Below, piece after piece: positions 56,149 to 63,987 of a stretch of 64,000 nucleotides of DNA. The stretch comes from Campylobacter rectus (GTDB lineage Bacteria > Campylobacterota > Campylobacteria > Campylobacterales > Campylobacteraceae). The stretch lies in the NCBI RefSeq assembly GCF_004803795.1, contig NZ_CP012543.1, positions 1,674,001 through 1,738,000 on the forward strand. Direction: 5' to 3'. Numbering within the stretch: the stretch's first letter is position 1; every line of letters starts with the position of its first letter. Below the pieces are notes generated by a model. It ran no database searches. It saw nothing but the letters and a program-made list of their open reading frames with translations, and was not told the origin of the DNA. The position numbers were made by a program, and so were the translations under genes.

Positions 56149-56183
56149 AGTCTCCTCCCTAATATCTCCGCTTTTTGAGGTAA

Positions 56184-56191
56184 TTTTTATT
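56184..56191. repeat. 8-bp target-site duplication, left copy
   Basis: TTTTTATT directly before the IS end GGCTC. The identical right copy is at 56938-56945. Confidence 0.9.
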
Positions 56192-56937
56192 GGCTCAATT
56201 AAACTTAAGCGGATTCTCTCTTATCAATTTCAATAGTTTCTGATATAAGTTTTCCTGTGTAGTTTTAGTATTATATCTAAATTCGCATTCCTTTAGGTGC
56301 AACAGAAAATTCTCTTTCTTTATACCTTTAAATTTAGATAATCTGTGTTTAGCATATCCCCAGAAGTTTTCTATACCGTTTACATGGTTTTTACCGTTAG
56401 CGAATTCATTTTTAGAGTGCTTCACTCTATAATGAGCTTTAGCTCCATAATCTACTAATCCGTCATAAGCTTTCCAGCAATCAGAATAGATAGTAGAGCT
56501 ATCAAGCTCGCTATATTGCGATAGTATGGGTATTAGTTCACTAGCAGAACAGTTTTTAACTATTTGAGTATAAACTTTGCCGTCACGCTTTAGCATTCCA
56601 AATACCGGCTGCTTTCCGCTTGCTCCTCTACCTCTTTTACCTCTTACTCTCTTAGCTCCGAAGTAGCTTTCGTCTATTTCTATCTCGCCGCTAAATTTGC
56701 TTATCTTTTCACACTCTTTAGACACTAGAATTCTTATTTCTCTAAAGATTTTACATAGTGTTACTTCTGAAATTTTAGTTAAATTCGATATCTTTGATGC
56801 TTCTATGTCTTCTGTAAAGTACTTGAGAATTTCTCTAAATTTCTTCTCTGAAATTCGGGAACGGACTATATACTTATTTTTCATTGTGCTCATCGTAACT
56901 TACTGCTCCTTTGTGTGAGCTTAAGTTAAAGAGAGCC
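56192..56937 (-). mobile_element. Intact IS1595-family (IS1016-like) insertion sequence, 746 bp
   Basis: The ends are imperfect inverted repeats: GGCTCTCTTTAACTTAAGC on the transposase-proximal side and GGCTCAATTAAACTTAAGC on the other. An exact 8-base duplication (TTTTTATT) flanks it, as is usual for the family. One transposase gene fills the interior. The clean duplication and open frame point to recent insertion. It interrupts a DUF1566 surface-protein gene and supplies the stop codon of its N-terminal half. Confidence 0.92.
56195..56893 (-). CDS. IS1595-family transposase
   Basis: 232 residues of the ISXO2-like transposase group, moving the element by a DDE-type reaction. A helix-turn-helix region (about 25-60, ISNLTKISEVTLCKIFREI) is followed by the catalytic core: EIDESYFGAKR near 71-81 (first Asp), TIYSDCWKAYDG near 136 (second Asp) and VNGIENFWGYAKHRLSKFKG near 170-190 (the third acidic/Asn position). 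The stop TGA lies within the right inverted repeat. A second ATG three codons in (56884) is an alternative start. It should act on the ends of the deleted copy at 19640 if they remain recognisable. Confidence 0.92.
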   Translation of the reverse strand: MSTMKNKYIVRSRISEKKFREILKYFTEDIEASKISNLTKISEVTLCKIFREIRILVSKECEKISKFSGEIEIDESYFGAKRVRGKRGRGASGKQPVFGMLKRDGKVYTQIVKNCSASELIPILSQYSELDSSTIYSDCWKAYDGLVDYGAKAHYRVKHSKNEFANGKNHVNGIENFWGYAKHRLSKFKGIKKENFLLHLKECEFRYNTKTTQENLYQKLLKLIRENPLKFN

Positions 56938-57421
56938 TTTTTATTTTGACTTCATCTACGGAAAGTAGCTTAATATCGACTTTTTTTGCAAAATCCTTGT
57001 GTGCGCTACAAGAAATGCCCAATACGTCAAAATCGACTTTTTCATATCTATCGTCTGTATTGCATCCAAAGCGGTGAGAGCCTATGGTTACCTCCCAGCT
57101 TCCCTGATCTTCTCCGCCCGTTGCTTTTATGGGCTTTAATACCGTTAGTATAACGCCAACATCAGAGTCGTCTGACGAATATACCACATGGCTTCCATGC
57201 CAAAATTTAGCGTCTATTTTGCCATATTGCGTTTCTTGGGCATGCGGACTTGAAGCTCCCTCATCGCTTCGGCTCTCGACTTCGCTTTGCCGTTCGCTTG
57301 CTTTGGCTGTAGCTTTTGCGCCGCCGGCACCGGCATCTTTTAAAATGCTTCCAAATTTTACGGCGTTTGCTAATTGAAAACATAAGCCTACCGCCAATGC
57401 GACCATTAGAAATTTTTTCAT
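56921..57421 (-). pseudogene. N-terminal fragment of the IS-interrupted exported DUF1566 gene
   Basis: 166 codons: signal peptide (MKKFLMVALAVGLCFQLANA, 1-20), a charged Ala/Ser/Glu region, and a beta-rich domain (about 70-160; KFWHGSHVVYSSDD, GSWEVTIGSHRFGC, VLGISCSAHKDFA) that I do not recognise. The last residues, RLSLT and stop, come from the IS end. Before insertion the frame ran on through KITSKSGDIREET into the fragment at 54979-56148, giving a protein of about 562 residues. The stub is still exportable and may be made. Confidence 0.82.
56938..56945. repeat. 8-bp target-site duplication, right copy
   Basis: TTTTTATT directly after the IS end. Confidence 0.9.
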
Positions 57422-58701
57422 TTTTTCTCCTCAAAGTTTTTCTTTATGACATTGGCTAAACCCAATTTAAAAGCTTCTATGCTCTCATTGAAATCTTTTT
57501 TACTAGGGCAATCCAAGACATTTATCAAGTAAATGGGTTCCTTGTTTTCAGAAAGTACTTTATGGCAAGAACAGTTTCTAGCATATACCAAAATCCCCAT
57601 TTTCGCTTTATAGGCTGCAATATATTTACCGATTTGGACTAAATTGGACATATCGGTTTCGTTGCAGTAGCCGCACCTCTCGCAAAAGTATCTATACTTT
57701 GCGTCTATTACGATAGTGCGGTCTTTTTTATCTTTTAGTAGATAATCAACCCTATATCTTTCGTCATCATTTGGCCATTGATAAAGAAGCATGAAATCTA
57801 AATTATGCTTTTCTCTTAATATCTTCAAAGCTTCCTCTATCAACCCTTTTACGTAAAGCTCAAAAAGATTGGGCGCATACAGCAAATAACCGAAATTTAG
57901 ATTTTTGACGGCGTTTTCGTTCGCGTATCTTGAATCTTGTAAAATGATAACCCTAGCGATTTGAAGAGCGATTTTGTAGTCTTTATAAAGCTCGTTCATC
58001 ACGGATTTTGAGTTTAAGGCTACGTTTATATCTTTTACGCTTTTCATCTCGCCGTTAGCGTTAGCTAGTAAAAAATTTCTAATCTCCTTATCGTAAAGCG
58101 CAAATTTAGGGTTTTTTCTAACCAAGATATCGTAAGCTTTTAAAAGCACCCTTGCGACCACTTCGTCGGGCACTCGCGAGCTTTTGCGGCTTGAAATTTT
58201 ACCCATAAAGGGCTGATCTTTTTTGATGAAATTTTTAACGTCAAGACTTCCGTGCAGGGCGTAGTCTCTAAAAGGAATCTTTTTATAAACGCTTGGGAAG
58301 CCGCTTAGCTTAGCTAGCTTTAAGCGGCTGATAAATGAGGCATAAAGGACGTAGTCCATAGGAATGTCGCCGCTTGCGCCTGCGACGCTACCGCCAGAGC
58401 TAAAAAACGCGGAGTCGATAGTTTTTAAAAGCTTGGCTTCTAGTTCTTTGCCGAAACGAGAGTTTATGACATACTCTTGCCCCTCAAAGGCAAAACGGCC
58501 TATATAGTTGCCGAATATATAGTTACCGTCTTCGCACTTTTTAAGGATATAGTGCGCATCTTTGTCGTCTTTTATCTTGGGTTTAAATTTATCGTGCCGT
58601 CCGTTTAAAAAGATTATATCCGTCTTACCTTTTGCCAGCTCATCAAAGGTTATTTCTTTTTGATGCGTTACGTGATCGCAGGAGCTATTATCTTTAAACA
58701 T
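57418..58701 (-). CDS. mcrC: McrC-like nuclease subunit of a McrBC restriction system
   Basis: 427 residues. McrC partners cut DNA when stimulated by the McrB motor, classically at modified cytosines. The C-terminal half holds a PD-(D/E)XK nuclease: RYRVDYLLKD with Asp near 318 and IVIDAKYRYF with D-x-K near 333-335. An unusual cysteine group, CERCGYC near 340-347 and CSC near 375, follows directly and could bind zinc. The N-terminal half (about 20-200) resembles the McrC DNA/McrB-contact region (GNYIGRFAFEGQEYVINSRFG). It follows mcrB by four bases. Confidence 0.85.
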   Translation of the reverse strand: MFKDNSSCDHVTHQKEITFDELAKGKTDIIFLNGRHDKFKPKIKDDKDAHYILKKCEDGNYIFGNYIGRFAFEGQEYVINSRFGKELEAKLLKTIDSAFFSSGGSVAGASGDIPMDYVLYASFISRLKLAKLSGFPSVYKKIPFRDYALHGSLDVKNFIKKDQPFMGKISSRKSSRVPDEVVARVLLKAYDILVRKNPKFALYDKEIRNFLLANANGEMKSVKDINVALNSKSVMNELYKDYKIALQIARVIILQDSRYANENAVKNLNFGYLLYAPNLFELYVKGLIEEALKILREKHNLDFMLLYQWPNDDERYRVDYLLKDKKDRTIVIDAKYRYFCERCGYCNETDMSNLVQIGKYIAAYKAKMGILVYARNCSCHKVLSENKEPIYLINVLDCPSKKDFNESIEAFKLGLANVIKKNFEEKK

Positions 58702-58705
58702 CGCG

Positions 58706-60430
58706 TTAGCCTACGAAAATTTTCTTAGCCGTTTCTAGCTTTTTCTCTACTTCGCCGTCGCTAAACTGCGTTCTTATGTATTCGCGCAAGATTGGCTCTA
58801 TATGTCTATCCCAAATTTCTTGCTCGCTCATTTTAGCATTTTTTAGAAAATACGAGTGTCCGATCTCGTAAGCTCTGCCTAAATTTAAGCCACTGGTTCT
58901 TTCGTATCTTTTCTTATTATTTTCTTTTTCTTCATCAGTTGTTTTTTGAAATAATTGATCGTAATATTCATCCATTTTTTTCATATTATAATAAGACCGA
59001 ATGGATTTTATTTTTACCCTAGTTTCATCTTTGTATTCAACTAAATATTTGAGGTCATTAGTGATGTAGTTATTTAAATTTTCGCATTTTGTCCTGTAGG
59101 TTTTATCCGTCGCATTTTCTATAACCCCATAATCGCACTCCATCAAAACCCACGTAAAGCGCCTTCTTAGAGCCAAGTCAAAGCAGTCTATACTCTTGTC
59201 CACGTCATTCATCATACCGATGAAATAGATATTTGCAGGTATAAAAAACTCTTGATTGCTTAACGGAAAGTTTTTGGTCTTTATGTTTTCTCCTTGGTAA
59301 TTTTCCTCCAAAAGCGATAACGTCTCGCCAAATACCGCCGCTATGTCGGCTCTGTTTATCTCATCTACTATGAAAAAGAAATTTTCTTTATCGTTTTGCG
59401 CTGCTTTTAAACAAAATTCTTTAAATATGCCGTTTGTCAAAGCCAAATTTAAATTTCCGTTTTGTATCCCGACCGGTTTTATGCCGTCTATAAAATCCTC
59501 GTATTCAAAGCCGCTGTGAAACTGCACCCATTCGGTTCTAGCGCGATTCGGATCTAAAATATCAAGGCGGTCTTTTACGAATTTCGTCTTGCCGGTTCCG
59601 GGCGCGCCGTAATAGATGATATTTTTAGCGCCCTTAGTAAGTTCGCCTAGAATTTTATTTTTGATAACTATATCGATGGCTTTCAAAATAGCTTTTCTAA
59701 AATCCGCAAAAATTCCAAAGAGGTCGCCTAAAATTTCCCTTAGCTCATCATCGCTCAATGATTCTCCGCTTCCATCGATACTCCAATTAATTCTAGATAG
59801 CAGCAAACAAAGTATTTGATGAATTTTAAAGCATACATCTAATCTTAATTCATATTTGCTATCTAAATTTTTGATGCCACTTTGGGTATAGACATAAAAA
59901 CTATTTTTACCGTCTCTAAAATACTCTATTAATTTTTGAAAGATATTAAGATAAAAGATGGTATATCCCTCTTTGTCTAGCGTAAAATTACAAACCATCA
60001 ATAATTCGTAAAAGCCACCATATAAAATATTAAAATCGTTTTTTTCTAAGAAATCATTGCTAGTTCCGCCGTTTTTATACTTATCTAGCAATACATTAAA
60101 GTGCTTATTGATATTTTCATCTCTAAATTTATTTCCACTTCCATCTATATCAAATTTTATGCCGAGATCTTGGTAGTCGGTTATATCTTTGCAGATATCA
60201 AGTATATTAGCCTTTGAGCCGTCATAATCGTAGTAATCCTCAAGCTTACTTACGGTAGCATTGTTAACCTTTGATAGCGATATGCCTTTGCTGCCTCTAT
60301 ATGCTATAACGTCCCCCTTGCGAGCATCCCAATCAAAATCCTTAAACACTTTCAAATTTCCCTTGCAGTCGACGATCCTACTAAAAATCTCATTTATCTT
60401 TAGTATCTGCTCAGCAGTAAAGTTATTCAT
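58706..60430 (-). CDS. mcrB: McrB-like GTPase/AAA+ motor of a McrBC restriction system
   Basis: 574 residues from the ATG at 60430 (after GGAGAATAAA; an earlier TTG at 60442 is rejected). The N-terminal half (about 1-260) has no recognised modified-base-binding domain and probably sets target choice. The AAA+ motor (about 275-500) has Walker A YYGAPGTGKTKF, Walker B FFIVDEINRADIAAVFGE, and the McrB-type signature GMMNDVDKSID then ALRRRFTW. The pair sits between DUF1566 genes on the same strand, behind a terminator-like hairpin, so it probably has its own promoter. No methylase gene is adjacent, fitting a modification-dependent enzyme. Confidence 0.88.
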   Translation of the reverse strand: MNNFTAEQILKINEIFSRIVDCKGNLKVFKDFDWDARKGDVIAYRGSKGISLSKVNNATVSKLEDYYDYDGSKANILDICKDITDYQDLGIKFDIDGSGNKFRDENINKHFNVLLDKYKNGGTSNDFLEKNDFNILYGGFYELLMVCNFTLDKEGYTIFYLNIFQKLIEYFRDGKNSFYVYTQSGIKNLDSKYELRLDVCFKIHQILCLLLSRINWSIDGSGESLSDDELREILGDLFGIFADFRKAILKAIDIVIKNKILGELTKGAKNIIYYGAPGTGKTKFVKDRLDILDPNRARTEWVQFHSGFEYEDFIDGIKPVGIQNGNLNLALTNGIFKEFCLKAAQNDKENFFFIVDEINRADIAAVFGETLSLLEENYQGENIKTKNFPLSNQEFFIPANIYFIGMMNDVDKSIDCFDLALRRRFTWVLMECDYGVIENATDKTYRTKCENLNNYITNDLKYLVEYKDETRVKIKSIRSYYNMKKMDEYYDQLFQKTTDEEKENNKKRYERTSGLNLGRAYEIGHSYFLKNAKMSEQEIWDRHIEPILREYIRTQFSDGEVEKKLETAKKIFVG

Positions 60431-60452
60431 TTTATTCTCCAAAATTTAAAAA

Positions 60453-60469
60453 GCTCCCGCAAGGGGAGC
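60453..60469 (-). terminator. Rho-independent terminator between DUF1566 and mcrB
   Basis: On the minus strand GCTCCC-CTTGC-GGGAGC is followed by TTTTTAAATTTT. It would end transcription of the upstream DUF1566 genes before mcrB. Confidence 0.7.
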
Positions 60470-60530
60470 AAAAAAGCTTTTCAAAGCGCCGCCGCTAAGT
60501 CCGAATTTCTCAAAAAAGAAATTTCAAAAA

Positions 60531-60983
60531 TCAATCCTGCCGGACGCACCGCACGAAGTGGCGATCAGAAACGACGAGCCAGTCATCGTTGCCACTCCAG
60601 AAAGCCACGAGCCACGCACCAGACGAGAAGCCGGCACTTTTAGTTTGGCTCCAGTACCGTGGATAATCAGATTCTGTTATGTATTTAAAGGCCGTATTTA
60701 CAGAGGGTTTATACCTTCTCTTATCCGCTATACTTAGCAGCTCCACTCTGGTCGGTAGCCTCCAGTCTTTGTACCCGGCTAGGCTTACTAGCTTGCAGTA
60801 CTCTTGCGCCTGCTCCCACGTTCCTTTAAAATTTTGCTTTTCATCCTGCCACATTAGTTTACCGAGCTTCTTTTCGCTACATACCACTACGTTTTTATCG
60901 TTATCTCGGTAGCACGTAGGACTTAGCGCTTCTGCATTTAGCAGACCGCAAAGCAGTAAAGAAGCGGCTATATATCTTTTCAT
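60531..60983 (-). CDS. Exported single-DUF1566 protein
   Basis: 150 residues from the ATG at 60983, which follows AAAGGAAAAAG; an earlier in-frame start at 61031 overlaps the upstream gene and is rejected. Signal peptide about 1-18 (LLNAEA). One DUF1566 domain follows: [64 protein letters not shown], ending FVRCVRQD. It is separated from mcrB by a terminator-like hairpin and closely follows the 61013 paralogue (29 bases). Confidence 0.82.
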   Translation of the reverse strand: MKRYIAASLLLCGLLNAEALSPTCYRDNDKNVVVCSEKKLGKLMWQDEKQNFKGTWEQAQEYCKLVSLAGYKDWRLPTRVELLSIADKRRYKPSVNTAFKYITESDYPRYWSQTKSAGFSSGAWLVAFWSGNDDWLVVSDRHFVRCVRQD

Positions 60984-61012
60984 ACTTTTTCCTTTATCTA
61001 AATTTTCAAAAA

Positions 61013-61588
61013 TCAATACTGCCGGACGCACCGCACGAAGTAGCGAAGAGAAATGTCGCTCCAGTCACCGTCGCCATCCCTGAAATTCACGAACCACGCA
61101 TTAGACGAGTCGTCGGCATACTTAGTAGAGCTCCAGTACCGGCCATAGATTTTCTCGCCTTTATCGTTTATCTTGTATGCGACGTTTTTAAAGGCTTTGT
61201 TTATAGCGGGGTTAAACCTAGTATCGTCCGTGATACTTAAAAGCTCGTTTACCGTGGGCAGTCTCCAGTCATCAAAACCGGCAAAATTTAAATCATCGCA
61301 GTAGCGAACCGCCTCGGCGTAGGTCACAAGTTTATCGTGCGAGTTTTGCTCCTCAATAGAAGGGATAACAAGCGGGGACATATCCTTCCCATAGCTATCC
61401 TGCCACATCAGCTTATATACGTCGTCCTTGACGACACCCAGACGGTTGTTCCTGTCAAAGCCTGCAGTAATGTCGCCCTCGTCGCTCACGGTCTTTTTGA
61501 TAAAGCCGATAGGGTCAAAGCCAAACGCCGCACTAGAACACAGCAGGCATGCTAGCAGGGCGGAAGTAAATTTAGTCATGTTTTTCAT
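61013..61588 (-). CDS. Exported single-DUF1566 protein
   Basis: 191 residues: signal peptide (about 1-23, CSSAAFG), a short N-terminal region without the usual Cys pair ([20 protein letters not shown]), and one DUF1566 domain (about 55-191; [46 protein letters not shown], ending [10 protein letters not shown]). It has an insertion after LMWQD relative to the other paralogues. It starts 10 bases after the TM2 gene stop, so TM2 and DUF1566 genes share a transcript here. Confidence 0.82.
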   Translation of the reverse strand: MKNMTKFTSALLACLLCSSAAFGFDPIGFIKKTVSDEGDITAGFDRNNRLGVVKDDVYKLMWQDSYGKDMSPLVIPSIEEQNSHDKLVTYAEAVRYCDDLNFAGFDDWRLPTVNELLSITDDTRFNPAINKAFKNVAYKINDKGEKIYGRYWSSTKYADDSSNAWFVNFRDGDGDWSDISLRYFVRCVRQY

Positions 61589-61598
61589 CCTTTTAAAT

Positions 61599-61988
61599 TT
61601 AGCCTAAGAAAAAGGCCGAGATTTTTTTGAAATTGTCCTTTTTTATGCCGAAATAGACCAAAAATATATCCGCCAGCCACCACAAAAGTAAGGCGGCAAG
61701 GGCGATAGCGGCCTCGTCGGGATTGGTTTTTGACGCCCTTGCCATGCCGACTGCTAACACGAACTTCAAAACCCCCGCGCCGCCGTCGCCCTTATAAAAC
61801 CTATCAAACCCTATAAAGCCGAACAAAATGCTTATGATAAGACCCAAGATAGGACTTTTTAGCTGTGAGGTTAGCGGCCTTAGATCGGGCATATTGCCTG
61901 CCGCCTCGGCTCTATCTAGCTCATTTTTAACGATCATCAGATGAGTGTCTGAAACCTTACCTTTAAATAACAGATACGAATTACCCAC
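61599..61988 (-). CDS. TM2-domain membrane protein
   Basis: 129 residues. The N-terminal 45 residues are cytoplasmic-type helix with the array's shared motif LLFKGKVSDTHLMIVKNEL. A TM2 domain follows: membrane hairpin (about 50-70 and 95-115) joined by the family's GFIGFDRFYKGDGGAGVLK, ending WWLADIFLVYFGIKKDNF. TM2 function is not established. It is the most diverged of the four TM2 genes here. Confidence 0.78.
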   Translation of the reverse strand: MGNSYLLFKGKVSDTHLMIVKNELDRAEAAGNMPDLRPLTSQLKSPILGLIISILFGFIGFDRFYKGDGGAGVLKFVLAVGMARASKTNPDEAAIALAALLLWWLADIFLVYFGIKKDNFKKISAFFLG

Positions 61989-62009
61989 TATTTTTCCTTT
62001 AAATTTGGC

Positions 62010-62423
62010 TTACAAAGAAGCCATTATTTTTTTGAAATTGTCTTTTTTGATGCCCATATAGACCAAAAATAGATCGGCAATGCACCAAACAATGCCTGCG
62101 CACATGATTAAAGACGCAAAACCGGCAAGATCATCATTGCCATTTTGCGCAGCGCCCATTACCAAAAAGACAGGAAGTATACAAAGTAGAATTTTAAATA
62201 TACCAAGCCACACATCCCCCTTATAAAACCTATCTACACCAAGCCAGCCGAACAAAAATCCAAGCACCAGTCCGATACCCGGGGATTTTAAGGTGGATAA
62301 AACGGGCGAGAGATCAAGACTATAATGTCCAACCGACGCCATCCTATCTAACCTACCTTTGAGCTCTATCAAATTTACGTCTGAAATCTTGCCCTTTAGC
62401 AACAAAAGAGTGCTATTCATCAC
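62010..62423 (-). CDS. TM2-domain membrane protein
   Basis: 137 residues with the same layout as its neighbours: N-terminal LLLLKGKISDVNLIELKGRL, then a TM2 domain with GWLGVDRFYKGDVWLGIFK between membrane segments and the C-terminal IADLFLVYMGIKKDNFKKIM. It lies 21 bases before the next TM2 gene. AAAGGTAAGTG precedes the ATG. Confidence 0.8.
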   Translation of the reverse strand: MMNSTLLLLKGKISDVNLIELKGRLDRMASVGHYSLDLSPVLSTLKSPGIGLVLGFLFGWLGVDRFYKGDVWLGIFKILLCILPVFLVMGAAQNGNDDLAGFASLIMCAGIVWCIADLFLVYMGIKKDNFKKIMASL

Positions 62424-62441
62424 TTACCTTTAAATTTAAAA

Positions 62442-62849
62442 TTATAAAGAGATCATTATTTTGTTAAAATTGTCTTTTTTGATGCCCGTATAGACCAAAA
62501 ATAAATCGGCAATACACCAAATAAGACCCGCAAAACCAATCATCATCGCCATAGCCACCAGATCCTCATCGCCCCTTTGTCCCGCTCGCACGGCAAAAAA
62601 CATCGGCGCAATGCAAAGGATTATTTTGAGTATTCCAAGTCCGACATCGCCTTTATAGAGCCTATCTACGCCAAGCCAGCCGAATAAAAATCCAAGCACC
62701 AGTCCGACCATAGGGCTTTTAAGCGTAGCGGCCGTCAAGGTCAAATCAGGCCTCTTGCCAGCTGCTTCGGCTTTATCCAGCTCGCTTTTTATAACCATCA
62801 GATGAGTATCTGAAACTTTGCCTTGAAACAGCATATACGCGTTGTTCAT
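62442..62849 (-). CDS. TM2-domain membrane protein
   Basis: 135 residues, closest to the 62010 copy: N-terminal MLFQGKVSDTHLMVIKSELDKAEAAGKRP (motif FQGKVSDTHL), TM2 turn GWLGVDRLYKGDVGLGILK, and C-terminal IADLFLVYTGIKKDNFNKIM. The strong likeness of the copies points to tandem duplication. Confidence 0.8.
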   Translation of the reverse strand: MNNAYMLFQGKVSDTHLMVIKSELDKAEAAGKRPDLTLTAATLKSPMVGLVLGFLFGWLGVDRLYKGDVGLGILKIILCIAPMFFAVRAGQRGDEDLVAMAMMIGFAGLIWCIADLFLVYTGIKKDNFNKIMISL

Positions 62850-62880
62850 TTTTCTTCCTTGGATTAAATTTTAAATTCGT

Positions 62881-63810
62881 CTATTTAGATTGTCTTTTTT
62901 TGATACCGATATAAACCAAAAACAAGTCCGCAAAGCACCAAATAAGACCTGCGCACATAATCACAGACGCGACCATCAGCTCTGCGTCGCTGTTTGTTTT
63001 TGCAGCTGATGCGAACAGCAGAGCCGGTGCGACGCAAAGTAAAATTTTAAATATACCAAGCATTATGTCGCCCTTATAAAACCTATCTACGCCCAGCCAG
63101 CCTAGAAAAAGGCCAAGTACGAGACCTATGGCCGGAGATTTTGGGCTTGCGGGTAATTTTGATAAATTTGAAGTCGCGTTCGTGGTTTGCCTCTCGCTTG
63201 CGGCGGGTTCAAATTTGGTTTGTAAATTTATATTTTCTTTGGATATATTCGTTTTGAGCTCTTGTTTGAGGGATTGCGTCTCTTTATTTAAATTTGTCGC
63301 GCTTTCTTTTGTCTCGCTCTTGCTTTGAGCAAAATTTTGTACCGCTTGAGCATCTTTTATCTCGCTAATAAAATTTTGCGTAGCGACTTGTTTTTCGTCA
63401 GTTAATTTTACATTTGTATTTTTATAACTACTCAAAGCTTGCATTATTTTGTTGAAGTTATCCTTTTTGATACCGAGAAATACTAGGCTTATATCCATAA
63501 AGTACCACACGAGGCCTATAATAGCCAATGGAAACGCGCCTAAGATGACTGCTAAGATAGGCAACATAGAACAAATAAGTAACTTAAATACCGATAGTCC
63601 CATATCACCCTTATAAATCCTATCCGATCCAAGCCAGCCTAGAAAGACGCTGATAGCAAGCCCTATGTTTGGTGATGAAAGCGTGGGGACCACCGATAAA
63701 ATATCAATTTTATGCCCATCAGCCTCTAATTTTTCGATTTTGTTTTTGATTGCTATCAGATTTGCATCCGACACCTTGTCTTTAAGTAACACAAACGAAC
63801 AAATGTCCAT
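62881..63810 (-). CDS. Protein with two TM2 domains
   Basis: 309 residues. Unit 1 (about 1-130) has the shared N-terminal motif LLKDKVSDANLIAIKNKI and TM2 turn GWLGSDRIYKGDMGLSVFK. A 90-residue Lys/Glu/Thr/Asn-rich linker follows, then unit 2 (about 220-309), a TM2 domain lacking the N-terminal motif (GWLGVDRFYKGDIMLGIFK). The end reads GIKKRQSK, unlike the GIKKDNF of all paralogues. The minus-strand A7 run (complement of 62895-62901) has one base more than the A6 in the others, which shifts the last residues. Confidence 0.78.
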   Translation of the reverse strand: MDICSFVLLKDKVSDANLIAIKNKIEKLEADGHKIDILSVVPTLSSPNIGLAISVFLGWLGSDRIYKGDMGLSVFKLLICSMLPILAVILGAFPLAIIGLVWYFMDISLVFLGIKKDNFNKIMQALSSYKNTNVKLTDEKQVATQNFISEIKDAQAVQNFAQSKSETKESATNLNKETQSLKQELKTNISKENINLQTKFEPAASERQTTNATSNLSKLPASPKSPAIGLVLGLFLGWLGVDRFYKGDIMLGIFKILLCVAPALLFASAAKTNSDAELMVASVIMCAGLIWCFADLFLVYIGIKKRQSK

Positions 63811-63844
63811 TTTTATTTCCTTTCTATATGAATAAATTTATGAA

Positions 63845-63850
63845 ATTATA
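63845..63850 (-). promoter_or_regulatory. -10 element for the TM2-DUF1566 run
   Basis: On the minus strand TATAAT in GGATATAATTTC, about 35 bases before the ATG of the two-TM2 gene, followed by AAAGGAAATAAAA. Confidence 0.6.
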
Positions 63851-63921
63851 TCCTAATTTATATATTATTTGAATAAAAATAAAATGTTCTAAATCTGAAA
63901 TGTGGATTACGCTAAAAACCT

Positions 63922-63927
63922 TATAAT
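63922..63927 (+). promoter_or_regulatory. -10 element for the divergent gene at 63988
   Basis: TATAAT in CCTTATAATTAAT, giving a leader of about 55 bases. Confidence 0.55.
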
Positions 63928-63987
63928 TAATACAGGAAATTGGCGAACAAGCCGATTTTCAAATTTAAACAAAAAGGAGGAATTGCC

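Noticed and set aside
50895-61588. Diversity-generating retroelement acting on the DUF1566 genes
   Set aside because: DUF1566/C-type-lectin domains are known targets of such systems and the C-terminal part varies between paralogues. However, no reverse transcriptase gene or template repeat is visible in the window, and differences are not limited to adenine positions. An element outside the window cannot be excluded.
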